NCBI GenBank assembly: GCA_030765055.1
Contig: CM060950.1
Coordinates: forward strand, 460,347,710 to 460,411,709
Origin: Mantis religiosa
Taxonomy: Eukaryota > Arthropoda > Insecta > Mantodea > Mantidae
DNA length: 64,000 nucleotides
Reading direction: 5' to 3'
Shown: piece by piece, positions 9,791 to 21,089 of the stretch
Position numbering within the stretch: position 1 is the first letter of the stretch
How the letters are laid out: each line of letters starts with the position of its first letter
Position numbers and translations under genes: made by a program
Notes under the pieces: model-generated
Database searches by the model: none
Seen by the model: only the letters and a program-made list of their open reading frames with translations
Told to the model about the DNA's origin: nothing

Positions 9791-10753
9791 TCTTCTCTGC
9801 AAAATAATTGTTCACGAAGGCGATTGCCTCCTCATTTGACGAAAATCTCTGTCCTCCGAGCGCAATTTTCAGACGAGGGAACAAAAAGAAGTCGCTTGCG
9901 GCTAGATCTGGTGAGTAAAGCGGATGGTCAAGCAGTTCAATCCGTAATTCGTGGATTTTCGCAATTGCAACCGCTGAGGTGTGAGACGGTGCGTTGTCTT
10001 GGTGAAACAGGATTTTCTTTTCTGCAAATGTGGCCGTTTTTTCTGCAAGTTCTACCTTCAGCTTGTCAAGTAATGATGCGCAGTATGCTCCTATAGTGGT
10101 TTTTCCTTTTTGAAGATAATCGATTACAATAACTCCATGACTATCCCGAAAAAGCAATCGCCATCACTTTCCCAGCCGAAAAAAAACAGTTTTTGCTTTT
10201 CTTCGGAGCCGGTTTCCGCTTTGCAGTCCACTGATAGGACTGTATTTTTGTTTCGGGCGTATAATGGTGTATCCAAGCTTCATCTACAGTAATAAATCGG
10301 TGCCAAAAATTCAGATTTATTGCACCTAAACTGCACCAGCAGGGCGTTGAATTGGTTGATTCGAACACGTTCATCTAACGTGAGCAAATGCGGCACCCAA
10401 CGGGCGGACGGCTTTGTCGTGTCCAAATATTGATTTAATATGTGACAAACACGTTCTTTTGACATGCTCATAGCCTCTGCTATCTCTCTCACTTTAATTC
10501 GGCGGTCGTCTAGCACCATTTGGTGAACTTTGGCGATGTTTTCGTCGGTTATTGCAGTTTTTGGAGGTCCCGAACGTTCATCGTCTTCCAAGCACTTAAG
10601 CACACGTTTCAATTCAGCTGTCTAAAATTTCACTGAGGTAAATGATGGTGCAGAGTCACCATATACAGAATCCAACTCATGTTTGATTTGCGCAAGCGTA
10701 TTGCCTTTCAAAAAAAAATATTTAATGACAGCTCGATATTCGATTTTGTCCAC
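9690..10753 (-). pseudogene. Mariner transposase, broken
   Basis: The parts follow family order. First is an N-terminal stretch (GNTLAQIKHELDSVYGD) interrupted by a TAG stop soon after SFTSVKF. Next is the second helix-turn-helix (KVREIAEAMSMSKERV). The catalytic triad is TVDEAWI, FHQDNAPSH and SPDLAASDFF, with 34 residues between the second and third aspartates (DD34D). The end is WEKCVELQGDYVEK. At least two frameshifts (near 10300 and 10150) also break it, and the presumed start is GTG. The C-terminal codons continue into the 85-bp array. Confidence 0.9.
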
Positions 10754-10939
10754 TTTTATACAAACACTCACATCAACTCACTCAAACGACTGTTACAGAA
10801 CAACTGAACATCCAAAATGGCTGAAACTTTGGCGAGTAACTGTCAACAGATGGACAGCGAAATTGACTAGCTTTTATTTACGAATGCTGCCAACTTCGTG
10901 CTGAGGTCGGAAACTTTTCAGACCACCGTCGTATGTTCC

Positions 10940-11430
10940 AAGTGGGGCATCCCCGGTAGCAAGGATGACGCGAGAGGAGACAGAACGACCGACCTGAGGA
11001 GCCAGGGCAGTACAGAGGAGACGGTCTTTACTACTGACCAGTTGGAAACTCCCCGGAAGGCCAGTACCAACGGCATCCCACCCACTGTGGTCCTGAAACG
11101 GCCCACCAGGCCGGCACGGAGAGTAGAGACCGTCCTGCCGAAGCAGGAAGTGTTTAACAAGTGCATATCATCCTGCCATGCAACGCCGTGACACCCACCA
11201 ATAACACGTACTCTTAAAGAGACCACCAGATAAGAAATGATATGAAATGATAATGGAGATGAAATGGAGGGACAGGAAACTCGGGGATGTAATTAACCCA
11301 CCCAGCATTCACCTGGTGACCCGGGAAAACCCCTGAAAAAACCCATGTCACATACGGCGGCCACGGGAATCGAATCCCGACCTCCCGAAGGCGTACCACA
11401 GACGAAACCTCCTGAGCTATTCCGGTCGGT
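10940..11430 (-). mobile_element. SINE-1 copy, long form
   Basis: The head on the minus strand has the A box TAGCTCAGGAGG and the B box GGATTCGATTCCC. The body carries the landmarks seen at 1605-1898, and the 3' part extends further, to about 10940. It abuts the right end of the mariner element. Confidence 0.85.
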
Positions 11431-11724
11431 TATTTCGTTTGGAGAATACAGTAGAATGTAAGAGCTGGTCGCTATGCGATGTTTTTTGATCTTCCGTTTT
11501 CTCTTAGGTATGATCAGGAGAGGGAATGATAAGAATAACGAGGTGCATTTAAGTATTTTATTGTGCAAACCAAAACAATGAATCTCTCAAAAGTGGTTAA
11601 CTTCAAAATTTAGGATATCCATTTAATTTGACATAAAATATTTAAAAGGTGTGGAATATTCGAGGAAATCAAAAACTTCGTGTGACATCCTTGGAAAACA
11701 AATTTGATATTAAATAACAAAGGG
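11431..11724. other. No recognisable feature
   Basis: AT-rich sequence between two SINE-1 copies, with no repeat match or coding signature. Confidence 0.5.
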
Positions 11725-12045
11725 AGATGGCTCAGGCGGTTTCGTTTGTAGAAACGAAACCATTTGAGAGGTCCAGGTTCGATTCCCTGGGTAGGTTAAT
11801 TACATCCCCCGAATTTCCTGCCCCTCCATTTTATCTCCATTATCATTTCACATCATCTCTCATCTGGTGGTCTATTGAAGAGTAGAAGTATCAGCGGGTG
11901 TTTCGGCGCTGCATGGCAGGAAGATATGGTCCTGGTAAGCGACTTCGTCCTCCAGTAGAACGGTTTCCGGGTCGAGCTGGTGGGCCATTTCAAGACCAGG
12001 TGGGTATGCAGACTGTAGTGGCCTGCCGAGGAGTTTCCAACCATT
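11725..12045 (+). mobile_element. SINE-1 copy with internal deletion
   Basis: It has the A-box-like TGGCTCAGGCGG and the B box GGTTCGATTCCC, then jumps directly to GGGTAGGTTAATTACATC. About 70 bp present in the copy at 44804 are missing. The remainder matches the SINE-1 body. Confidence 0.85.
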
Positions 12046-13439
12046 AAATTTATTTTAAAAAATAAACATCGCGTAATGGATTTTGAAATACCAGCAGTCG
12101 ATTTAGTTTTTAAGTTTATTTCATTTGCAGATTTTGGCAATACTGGCTAAAACGAAATGACCTCTAGCGATAGTAACGTTGACAACGAAGTTCTTTGATG
12201 GCTGGAGATGTAGACACGAGTTTACGAAATCGATCTGATCAATTAATAAGAAAAATTTACATCATATTCTTAAGATAAGTGAAGTTTTTGTGGCAAATAG
12301 TTATACACGATATTCATTTTTATTCGTTATTTCCCGCCCTCCGATAGAGCTAGAATGACTTCATGGTTGACTGGTAAGTCTATCTTGAAATCCTAGCGCC
12401 CTCTACGGAGAAGAAGCGCAATTTTTGCGGAACAGTAAGCAAATTACAGCGCTCTAGGTGTGGTTGAGCTAGTAACTCATACAACCAGCTTTCCCTGGGT
12501 ATGAACACAGAGCACCGCGTCTTTATGGTTGAATGCTTCTTTCGTACCGACATTAAAATTGGTGCGATATATAAATTTAGTTTAAACCGCTGCACAGAGG
12601 AGTTTATGCAAAGCTATCCAGCGTTCAGACAAGTCCCTTTTTGTTTGTAACATAAACGTTTTAGTTTTACGTTTTGTCATTCTCACGCTTAATTAAATGT
12701 CTATCAATATTGTTATCCTTATGTCTTTTAAAACCATTAAGTGCTTCAAACATTTCCAGGATACAGGATCAGTTACTCGCAAAAACAGAGACACTGGACT
12801 CTATAAAGTGACTGGTCCCAATCTAGAAGTAATAAATAATGTTATGACAGAAAGGCCTCAAGCATACCTTCTCGCAATACAGACAGTGTTTAAGGGGAAG
12901 AGAGAAAGGAAATATAAGAAAATGGACACATAAGACTATGTACTAGAGATATTTTCTTGTTTAGACTTCGATAAAAGCTTTGTACATACTGTAACCTAAT
13001 TTATTTTTCAGTCCTAGAACATGTTCTGTTAATTTTCTGGTTTGTAATGAAGTTACATTGTGAGGAAACTGTGGGTGATAGAAAAGAATTGAGATCAAAT
13101 TGAAATATTTCTATTTTATGTGACAGGTTTACAATGTGCATATATGTTTACTATAACAGAAAAACAGATGTTCATTGTGAAATAAGTGTTCATTGACTTA
13201 TCATTTCGTATATTCTTCATTATCTACTTCTACGCCTGCATAATTAGCTTTGCATTGCATTGCAGTATGCAGTTTTTTTATATATAAACAGTTATCATAT
13301 CTACGAAACAGGCGAAATTACGCACCTTTATATCACGCGGGCAGACCCACCTCCCAAATAGTATATTTACCTGCTGGTAGAGGGTGGCCTCAAAGCTGCA
13401 GGCAGCACATCTAATACGATCGCAAGCCGCTAGGGGAAT
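12046..13439. other. No recognisable gene
   Basis: A 78-codon ORF at 12697-12933 contains FQDTGSVTRKN, faintly reminiscent of the N-terminal region of some transposases, but nothing follows it. A block at 12280-12330 resembles 17390-17440 (AAGTGAAGTTT and CAAATAGTTATA-type words), suggesting a diverged repeat. Confidence 0.35.
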
Positions 13440-14061
13440 CGTATATAAACTCGCTCCATCAGCGAGGCTATTGATGACGTCAAATTTTGCGCGGTAAAAT
13501 TACAGATAAAAATGAACACCGTGTGTATACTGTCGCGGCATGGGCATTAATGTCCTGGCTACACAGAGTCCGTGTACAGGCGTCATCTGGTCCAGCTTCA
13601 TGTTCTTCTCTGCTTTGGATAGCGTCTTGCTGTAGTAGGCTATCACCCAGACGCGTTCCGTTGGCGAAACAAGCGATGGTATGCGTCATGGAGACAACAT
13701 CGCCGAGAAGATGGCAGAAATGAAGGCCGAATTAACAGCGAAGACGGAAGCGGCAAATAATAGCCTGGCCGCGCAACTAACAGCAAACACGGAGGTGGCA
13801 AATAACAACCTGGTCGCAAAGTTGGAGACGACAAATCACAATCTGATTGCGATGAATGCTGAATTAACCACAGAAATGAGAGCAGCGAACGACACGGAAA
13901 TGAAGGTGGCGAACGAAGTTCTCGCTGCCAAATTTGAGGAACAGTTGGCCGGCGTGAGCCAAGAGCCAAGAGCGAGAACACGTCGTCCGGGTGTTCCCGG
14001 ACGGTGGGTAGAGCGCCACGGTACTTATCCGCTGTGCGGATTTACCCGTGCGGTCTTATAG
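13440..14061 (+). pseudogene. Gag-like coiled-coil ORF with upstream TATA, probable retroelement 5' part
   Basis: The ORF at 13681-14061 encodes an Ala/Asn/Glu-rich heptad-like stretch (residues about 10-90) with imperfect repeats of the type TEAANNSLAAQLTANTEVAN. It then becomes basic and breaks off. Such low-complexity coiled coils open the gag of some insect retroelements. A TATATAAACTC box at 13441 and a transcription-start-like context precede it. A Jockey tail follows at about 14076 and truncates it. No protease or reverse transcriptase is attached, so the family is uncertain. Confidence 0.4.
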
Positions 14062-14075
14062 GATTTGTCTTTCCT

Positions 14076-14700
14076 CCAAAGCTTGGATGTCCGAAAAAAT
14101 CAGCCTCGGCCATGCAGCGCTTAGGCAGTTGTACCCTATATTCCGTTCGACCATGCCCACTCGCCTGGAACTACGGGTGTATCGTGCGATCATCCCGCCC
14201 CTGATCCTGTATGGATGCGAGGTCTGGGGATCGGTGGCTCGTAGCACCATCCGCAGACTGCAAGCCGTGCAGAACAGAGCGCTAGGGATGATCTACGATA
14301 CCGAACGTATTTTTCCTTCACACATCCTACACTCCCATTCTGGCATACCTTACGTTGAGGACGTTGTGCGTGAACGCTCGCGCACATTGTATGCCAGGAT
14401 CACATCCCATCCTAACCACCTAGTGAACACACTAGGGCAACATGACCACCGTGTGCCCAGGAGGAGAAAGAGCTACCGCCTCTCCAAGGACGCCCTTGGG
14501 TGGTGAGACCAGCCTCTCATCCCCTCAACACTACACTCTGTCACGGCCACACTAGGGCTGGATCTGGCCTGTCGGCTGACCCCCGGCAGTCAGGTCCCCC
14601 TCTGTGACCACAATGAGAACCACAACCTAAACGGCCCCCAACCACCCGACCTCTCGCTCCTCGATGAACAAAATCATAAATAAAGCCGTGAGACAAATTT
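14076..14700 (+). pseudogene. Jockey-like LINE, 5'-truncated
   Basis: The frame through 14076-14506 reads KAWMSEKISLGHAALRQLYP, then PLILYGCEVWGSVARS, then RRLQAVQNRALGMIYD. This is the C-terminal part of a Jockey-type reverse transcriptase, ending at a stop after KDALGW. About 190 bp of C-rich 3' UTR follow. It is a different subfamily from the copies at 4233 and 39258. The catalytic YADD region is missing. Confidence 0.8.
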
Positions 14701-14707
14701 CTCAGCG

Positions 14708-14920
14708 ATGGAAAAAGAATTGTTAATTGAATTGGTGACGAAGTGTAAGGATATCGTGGAAAATAAGAGGACGGATGCAGTGAATGTAAAAGAGAAAGAT
14801 GTCGCGGGGAAAATATTGGAAACGAATTTAATTCAAATACATGTGCCACTACTACAAGCACCAAACAACTTGTCAGTATTACGTAAATTTAAAACGAGGT
14901 GCGAAGAACAAGTGACTTAA
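14708..14920 (+). pseudogene. SANT/zeste-type DNA-binding domain remnant, frameshifted
   Basis: The start, KELLIELVTKCKDIVENK, followed by TDAVNVKEKD, matches the N-terminal Myb/SANT-like domain of zeste-type regulatory proteins and of proteins linked to PIF/Harbinger transposons. A frameshift follows; in the next frame the conserved NEFNSN and TKQL words appear. The domain tail (NLKRGAKKGK, then RFKTGGG) lies in the repeat units immediately downstream. It could be a host gene fragment or a transposon accessory ORF; it is not functional. Confidence 0.5.
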
Positions 14921-15441
14921 ACGTTTCCACATAATTCAGTGAGTTATAAAATCGCAAAGTTATTAATACTTGAAGCAAAGGCGAGATCGGCATATTCCTT
15001 TCGATGTATATTCTAACTCATTATTACGTAAATTTAAAACGAGGTGCGAAGAAGGGCAAGTGACTTGAACGTTTAAAGACGGGAGGTGAACAATGTATAT
15101 TATCCATATAATTCAGTGAATTATAAAATCGAAAAGTTATTAATACTTGAAGAAAAGGCGAAATCGGCATATTCCTTTCAATGTATATTCTAACTCATTA
15201 TTACGTAAATTTAAAACGAGGTGCGAAGAAGGGCAAGTGACTTGAACGTTTCAAGACGGGAGGTGGACAATGTATTATCCACATAATTCAGTGAATTATA
15301 AAATCGAAGTTATTAATACTTGAAGAAAAGGCGAGATCGGCATATTCCTTTCGATGTATATTCTAACTCATTATTACGTAAATTTTAAAACGAGGTGCGA
15401 AGAAGGGCAAGTGACTTGAACGTTTCAAGACGGGAGGTGGA

Positions 15442-15444
<3 letters not shown>

Positions 15445-15489
<45 letters not shown>

Positions 15490-16506
15490 CCGAGGCCCTG
15501 CCCAACGGCAGAGTCCTCGGCTCACCTTTATTTTTTAAACCTGGTATCTGATTATTTTTAAACCAGGTTGGTAATTACAAAGTTACAATTTTTAATACAA
15601 AGTTTTGTTTATTTTATAAATTAACTAAGAATATTGTGAGATTTCAGTTAATATTATACATTTGAATCACTAATTTAATAATTTTTTCCTCTCAAATTAA
15701 ATTCGAACCTAAAACACCCTCTAATTAAGTTAAACATAACTCAAAAAACAAAAAACGGATCTCCCGCAATTATTAAAAAACAGAAAATTTTATCTTCTAC
15801 TGAAATAAAACTAAAACTCAAAACCTTACTCCAGGCAAAATCTCAAATAATATTCATTAGTTAATTTTTACAAAGAAACAAAAATAAACATTCTCTTCAA
15901 AAATAAAATAAATATATCTTAACTTATTAACAAAAAACATTTCTCCAATATACAAAATACAGTTTGAACACTTGTTTATTTATAAGTAAAGTATAAATCC
16001 TAAGTTATATAACTCATACATTCTCTCTATTTCTCTGAATATATTCTAGTCTTTTTTCTTCTGAGACTATATTGACTATACTAATAAAATGACGTATAAT
16101 TCTCCTATTTCGGACTATATAAAAAATAAATCTGTTTTGTAAGAACCTATGTTCACTTAATATTTTTGGACTCCTCTCTAAACATTCAAATATTGCATGT
16201 TCTGGAGTTTCTCTTTCTCCGTATGTACAAGTTTCAAAATCTCTAAGTCCCATCCGGTATAAGTAAACGCCATAAGGGCCATGTCCTGAAATATAATGGA
16301 TCATGCCTCTATTAATTTCTAAGTATCTCAATCTAAGCCTTTCATCTATAGATGGAAAAATTTCGAATATTCTTCTACCCTTATCTGAATTATTCCATCT
16401 GTCTTGCCATATATTAAATATTCTTTCTGATATTTCAGAATCTTCATTATATTCTCCTTCTAGGAGTCTAGATTTCCTTTCTTAAGCCAATATCTCGCTG
16501 CTCTTC
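15445..16506 (-). pseudogene. I/R1-like LINE, 5'-truncated, with 9-bp TSD
   Basis: A perfect 9-bp duplication, GGTGGACAA, flanks it (15436-15444, 16507-16515). The minus-strand coding end (16014-16506, open without a start) contains WQDRWNNSDKGRRIFEIFP, then HYISGHGPYGVYLYR. A zinc-knuckle-like stretch (CTYGERETPEHAIFEC) follows, as in the tail of I/R1-group LINEs. A 500-bp AT-rich 3' UTR ends in a GC-rich hairpin (15489-15521) and a run of A on the plus strand (15445-15488), so the transcript end would be T-rich rather than poly(A). Confidence 0.85.
15489..15521 (-). other. 3'-terminal RNA hairpin of a LINE
   Basis: GCCGAGG at 15489-15495 pairs with CCTCGGC at 15515-15521, and an inner CTGCC pairs with GGCAG. 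Terminal hairpins act as recognition signals for reverse transcriptase in some LINEs; that role is inferred here. Confidence 0.7.
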
Positions 16507-16564
16507 GGTGGACAATGTTATTATCCACATAATTCAGTGAATTATAAAATCGCAAGGTTATTGA

Positions 16565-16572
<8 letters not shown>

Positions 16573-16598
<26 letters not shown>

Positions 16599-16849
16599 TG
16601 TTCCATTTATACCCCGCCTTTAACTACTATGGTCATATCGGCGGCCGTTCTCCTTTGGAGACATACTGAAGGTGTTAACTCGTTATCTTTGGGTTTATTT
16701 ATCATTACATCACGCACACATTCACACTCATTCATACTTCCAGACTCTGGGGAAGATGGGGAATTATCTTGGTCGGAGAAAAATCCCCACCTCCACCGCC
16801 GGGAATCGAACCCGGGACCCCTAGCACGGTAGGCAGGTGCTCTACCGAA
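16573..16849 (-). mobile_element. SINE-4 copy with 15-bp TSD
   Basis: The tRNA-like head (A box in the TAGAGCACC context, B box GGGTTCGATTCCC) lies at the right end and a T run (poly(A) tail) at the left. TTATTGATACTTTTT flanks both sides (from 16558 and 16850-16864). The head is slightly shortened compared with 5714-5998. It inserted in a unit of the 175-bp tandem repeat. Confidence 0.9.
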
Positions 16850-16905
16850 TTATTGATACTTTTTGCAAAGGCGAGATCGCCATATTGCTTTCGATGCATG
16901 TTCTA

Positions 16906-18299
16906 ACCTCTCTTGTACTACCGCAGTAATCTTCATAGCAACATGTTTCGACAGTCTTCTGTTAGCTCTTCAAAATCATTTCTCCTCATAGGCCGTACTC
17001 TATTACGGATGCCATTTAGACGGTCTTAAATATAACAAATCGACATCAACAGCTGAGTTCATGCTCGCCATCTTGAGTATTTACAATTGCTAAGGACTTA
17101 ACATTAGAAATTCGGTGTGTTAGTTTAACATGAGATTTAACACTTGTTGGTGAAATGCAATTTTTGTTTTAACTATTGCTAAACTCGTGTTAAGTCTTAA
17201 CATTTGTTGGTGAAATCGGGCATTAATCGAACTCAAATGATAGAATTGTGTGAATCCAAGGGCCGGGTTGCACTTGCGCACGGGCATTTAAATTATCATG
17301 TGAGGGTAAGGTTCAAAGTATTTTATTAGCTCAAAAACAAAACAAAATTATTTTTTCCCACATTTTTAGCCAATTTCGGTGCTGCATTCCTTTCAAATAA
17401 GTGAAGTTTGTGTTGTAAATAGTTATATTTGTGCAGTATTTGTTGCTTCACAGTAACTAGTTTTATTTTTTACGTAAAACACAATAATTGCGTGTTTGTT
17501 ATGGAATACGATACGTTTTCCACTGCCCATTCTTCGGCAGCACGGGTCGTATGGAAGACTTGCCAAGCTGTCATGCTCGCCGGTCGATGAATCAGAGTGG
17601 GTAATGGGTAATGGACTGTGCAATTGAACCAGATGGATCATCAAGGACGTCAAAGGCTTTAATCACATCCATAGGGAGGCACTTTTATAATCTACTCTTT
17701 TAGTTGGTGTTGCAATACCCCGGGGTATTACCTGCGCACCAGATAAACGCTCGCTCGCCTACTGCAACACAACACAGATACAGTAAGTAGAGAAAATATC
17801 GTTTGCAACCAAAATATTTCACCGATAAAAACACGTTTTAATAATCCATGAAAAATAAAAGCATTCTTAGAAAAAGCCCTCTCTCTATCTCTCTTTCTCA
17901 GTGTATGTACGCGCGTGAACAACTTTTATATTCAAGTTAATAACTTCCAGAGAACAAGAAGATTTAAAAATAATCCCCCCCATCCTAAACTCCATTTACA
18001 TGGAATATATTTTTAAAACGTTTTTCTTGTGAAAATGGTTCTGACGGTTGAGATTAAAATATCGTACGTTTAAGCTATTTAAATAACAAATAAAACGCAT
18101 ATAATGAATTTTCTGGGAATTCCCTCTAAAGCCCTGTTCATGGAAGGAATTTTAATTAACCTTATATAAACGTACTACACAAGAATGGAGATCTGTTTAA
18201 ATTATACAACTTATTTATCTGTTATTATTAAGGGGCGGATTCCTAATGACGTCATATCTTTAATTTAGCCTTTAATCTGATTTTCAAGTAAGTAAATAC
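16906..18299. other. No recognisable gene
   Basis: Unclassified, mostly AT-rich sequence. Short ORFs at 17423-17653 and 17728-17922 show no family features. Confidence 0.45.
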
Positions 18300-18303
18300 A
18301 TAC

Positions 18304-18784
18304 TGTGACGTTGTGGGTTCGTGAAATGAAAAGTCCAATTACACCACTCAAAAATGTTCTTTATTTCCACCGACTTACAGTTGAACTCTTGCCAATTACA
18401 CAGAATTACGTAATGCACACAATTACGATTCACCAGTTCGTCCGTTACAATTTCACTTGCACTCGTAATTACGTACAATCTTCCGATGCTCTCACACAGT
18501 CTTCTCGTCGTACACTAGCACTGCATTCTTACACCAAGAACTGACTGACTCCTCTTGCCCGACGTGCTGCTTATACAGGGCCAGCGGGTCGATCGGAAGG
18601 TTCTAGATTAGAGGAAATATCCTGTAAGTTCGAGAACACAGGTGGAACAGAAAGAGTCGGCACAGTGATGTTTTTTGTCCCAGCCATCCCTTCTTAACGC
18701 TATAAGACAAACGAGGGGGCGGGGCGAACACCGACCCGTCTGCTGCTTGCCCAGTGTACAGGGTGTTCCGACGCTCGGGTGACA
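18304..18784 (-). mobile_element. Solo LTR, LTR-A subfamily 1
   Basis: On the minus strand it begins TGTCACCCGAGCG and ends ACGTCACA. It is flanked by a perfect 4-bp ATAC on the plus strand (18300-18303, 18785-18788), which is GTAT in element orientation. Near its 3' side it shares the polyadenylation-type block AATAAAGAACA and the terminal CACGAACCCACAA block with all LTR-A copies. TG...CA ends and a 4-bp TSD fit a Ty3/Gypsy-type LTR. No internal region is attached. Confidence 0.88.
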
Positions 18785-19129
18785 ATACGGATACTCAAAA
18801 AAGTATTTGTCTAATCATAGCACATAGAATAAACAAGCAAAATCAGGAAAAATATACATATGAAACGAACAATAACTATTTCCTTACATCAGTTCATATC
18901 TAGATTTAAAAATAATACACAATTTGGGTTCATATATTGCTTAAATAATGAACAGATCTACGTTATTTAAAATGATGTATCATTTGATGTCAAACAAGTA
19001 TTCGTCTAGTAAACGAGATCCCAGGAATGGTGCCTCGCTGACACACATCCCTTCCCTTTTCTCATGCAGTTGTGTTTCATCCTGACAGTTACATCTGTTT
19101 TCAAAGCCCTTGACTGTTATTTAAGTAAT

Positions 19130-19845
19130 ATGGGTCGAAAACGTCGTGAAACAACAAAAGAAGAGAGAGAAATTTGCATCAGGTTATTTAAAACAGGAAA
19201 ATCTATTCAAGAAATTGGAGAAACCATTGGAAGACCTACCAGTGCAGTACAGGTTTTATCATTAACAAAACTTACGAAAATCAATCAAGAAACGGTCGTC
19301 CTGCAGTTCTATCCGAGATGGAGAAACGACAGTTACTTAGAGAAGTCAGAAAAAAATCCCAAAATAAGAGCTCCAAAACTTGCTATTGCAGTTCAAACAC
19401 ACACAGGAAAGTCTGTTTCAGCACAAACTATAAGAAAAGTGCTTTATGAAGCTGAATATGGCGGCCAAACAGTCCGTAGAAAACCATACATCAGTAAAAT
19501 CAACAGAAAGAAGCGAGCTGCTTTTGCAAAAGAACATAAATACGATGGGTTTGGTTTCTGATAGAAGGTTGTATTTACTGAGGAGAGTCAATTTGAGCTC
19601 TTTAAGTCAAAAGGGCGAGTAATCCTGTGGAGAAAAAAGAATTGTGAGCCTGAAGAGAAAAATATAACAGCTTCAGTTAAACATGGAGGCGGTTCAGTAC
19701 TTGTCTGGAGCTGCACGAGTGCAAGTAGTGTGGGGGGATTTGTGTATTATTGATGGAATTATGAACCATAAGGTTTACATAAACATCCTAAAAACACATC
19801 TGTCCAGAAGTGTGAATAATATTGGACTTTCTGAACATTAATTTT
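19130..19845 (+). pseudogene. Tc1-like transposase, N-terminal and first catalytic part
   Basis: From ATG at 19130: MGRKRRETTKEEREICIRLF, then a helix-turn-helix (KSIQEIGETIGRPTSAVQ), then the second DNA-binding half (SVSAQTIRKVLYEA). A frame change near 19545 leads to VFTEESQFELF, where the first catalytic aspartate is replaced by glutamate. Further stops occur around 19750. The frame is cut at 19846 by the hAT element. Confidence 0.88.
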
Positions 19846-21089
19846 CAGGGGCGGTTCCTCCATAAGGTTGCAGGTTTGCGCTACACCCACTGATTCTGAA
19901 TATACAACAGGTGCATTTTGCACATTAAAGCTGTACTTGTTTGCATTGTTTTATATACAAACGTGTTTCAATTACGCTTATGGTCTGTAGCTGCCCATAA
20001 CCGCAGAAGTCGAAATAAACAGTTGCTCTCTGAGGGGGTTGCGGGAAGGTGAAGAGATGGTAGTGGCCTCTTATACATTGCTTAAATGGAGGTTTATAAA
20101 CCTAGCTCCTCCTACTCTTAGCAGCGGCTATAGCGTGACCTTCAGGCTTAGCTTCTGTGTGCTCTGCTTTTCGAACACAGGGAGAATTTAATTAAATGCA
20201 TGGAGGTTATTCAGAAGAGAGCTCTGTTAAACAAAAACGCCACACTTGTTCAGGCTTTTGGGTTTATGGCCACTTTGAAAGATTATAATTTTGTATTCTG
20301 GCTCTCTTTCTTCTACAAGATCATGCCCCATGTGGACATTTTGTACAATCAGCTGCAGAAACGAGACTGCAATGCCCAGCTAAACGCATTTGAAAGGGAG
20401 GTGCAAAAGATAAGAAATAGCGTGGATATCGAGGAACACGACGAAACTGCAATTAAAAGGAGAAGAATAGAAGATCATGATGTGAAAAGAAGAGAAGCTA
20501 TTGAAGTATGTGACATTACTCTTAGAGAAGCAAAGGACAGATTTAGCTTCATGGGGCATGTGGAAGCCTCAACTTTGTTTCATCAAGAAAATTTCTAAGA
20601 CATTTCCAGAGGATTCCCTTAGAGAAACAATAAGGTTCTATCCTTTTATCATTGCAACAAAAATTCGTAGAGAACTGACTGTAATTTACAGTCGAGAGGA
20701 ATTTCGTGGAATGTCCGGCGCTTTGTGCTTGATGAACTTCATTAAGGAAAACAATTTATGTGCTACATTCAGCGAATATGTCAAACTCCTCCGAGTACTG
20801 TTAACTATGCCAATGTCTACCGCTGAATGCTGTTTCTCAACTTTAAAAAGAATAAAAACTTTCCTTAGGAACACAATGTCACAGGACCGATTGACAGCAT
20901 TAGCAGTGCTTTCAATTGAGAGAGATTTTGTTATGCACATCAGCGACTTCAACGCAAAAGCTATCGATAGATTCGCCAAGTCTAAGGAGAGTAGAGCAGA
21001 GAATCTCTATAAATAGGTGAGTCATTACCACTCTGTATTTTATTTTTCATTTGTGCACCACCAATAATTTAACCCACCAGCAGCCACTG
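19846..21089 (+). mobile_element. hAT transposon, internally deleted, 8-bp TSD
   Basis: It starts CAGGGGCGGTTCC and ends GCAGCCACTG, so the ends are imperfect inverted repeats of the hAT type (CAGNGGCNG). The 8-bp flanks TTAATTTT (19838-19845) and TTAATTTC (21090-21097) differ at one base. The N-terminal zinc-finger part of the transposase is absent, so it is a deletion derivative. Confidence 0.88.
20200..21016 (+). pseudogene. hAT transposase, C-terminal half, frameshifted
   Basis: The first ORF (20200-20598) carries an insertion-domain stretch (KDYNFVFWLSFFYKIMPHVD, then LNAFEREVQKIRN). The second overlaps it in another frame (20501-21016) and ends with the conserved hAT dimerisation region, LLTMPMSTAECCFSTLKRIK followed by LALLSIERDF-like sequence. 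A single frameshift in 20500-20600 joins them. Confidence 0.85.

Larger units (their letters stand above)
7096..10931 (-). mobile_element. Mariner-family transposon, expanded by an internal 85-bp tandem array
   Basis: The terminal inverted repeats (TIRs) match over about 30 bp; the left begins TGAGGGTGGTTTGAAAAG and the right, reverse-complemented, CGACGGTGGTCTGAAAAG. Each is flanked by a TA dinucleotide (7094-7095, 10932-10933), the mariner target. A broken transposase is on the minus strand (9690-10753). A normal mariner is about 1.3 kb; this one is 3.84 kb because about 2.6 kb next to the left TIR is a tandem array of the last coding segment. It cannot make a working transposase. Confidence 0.92.
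14880..16905 (+). repeat. 175-bp tandem repeat built on the SANT/zeste-domain tail (about 4 units)
   Basis: Landmark ACGTAAATTTAAAACGAGG recurs at about 14880, 15027, 15204 and 15377, so units are about 173-177 bp and the first is shorter. Each unit starts with codons for NLKRGAKKGK and RFKTGGG and ends TATATTCTAACTCATTA. The last unit is split by a LINE (15445-16506) and a SINE-4 (16573-16849). Both insertions are therefore younger than the tandem duplication. Confidence 0.85.

Noticed and set aside
10898..11226. About 100-codon ORFs on both strands
   Set aside because: They lie in SINE-1, whose GC-rich body is open by chance on both strands.
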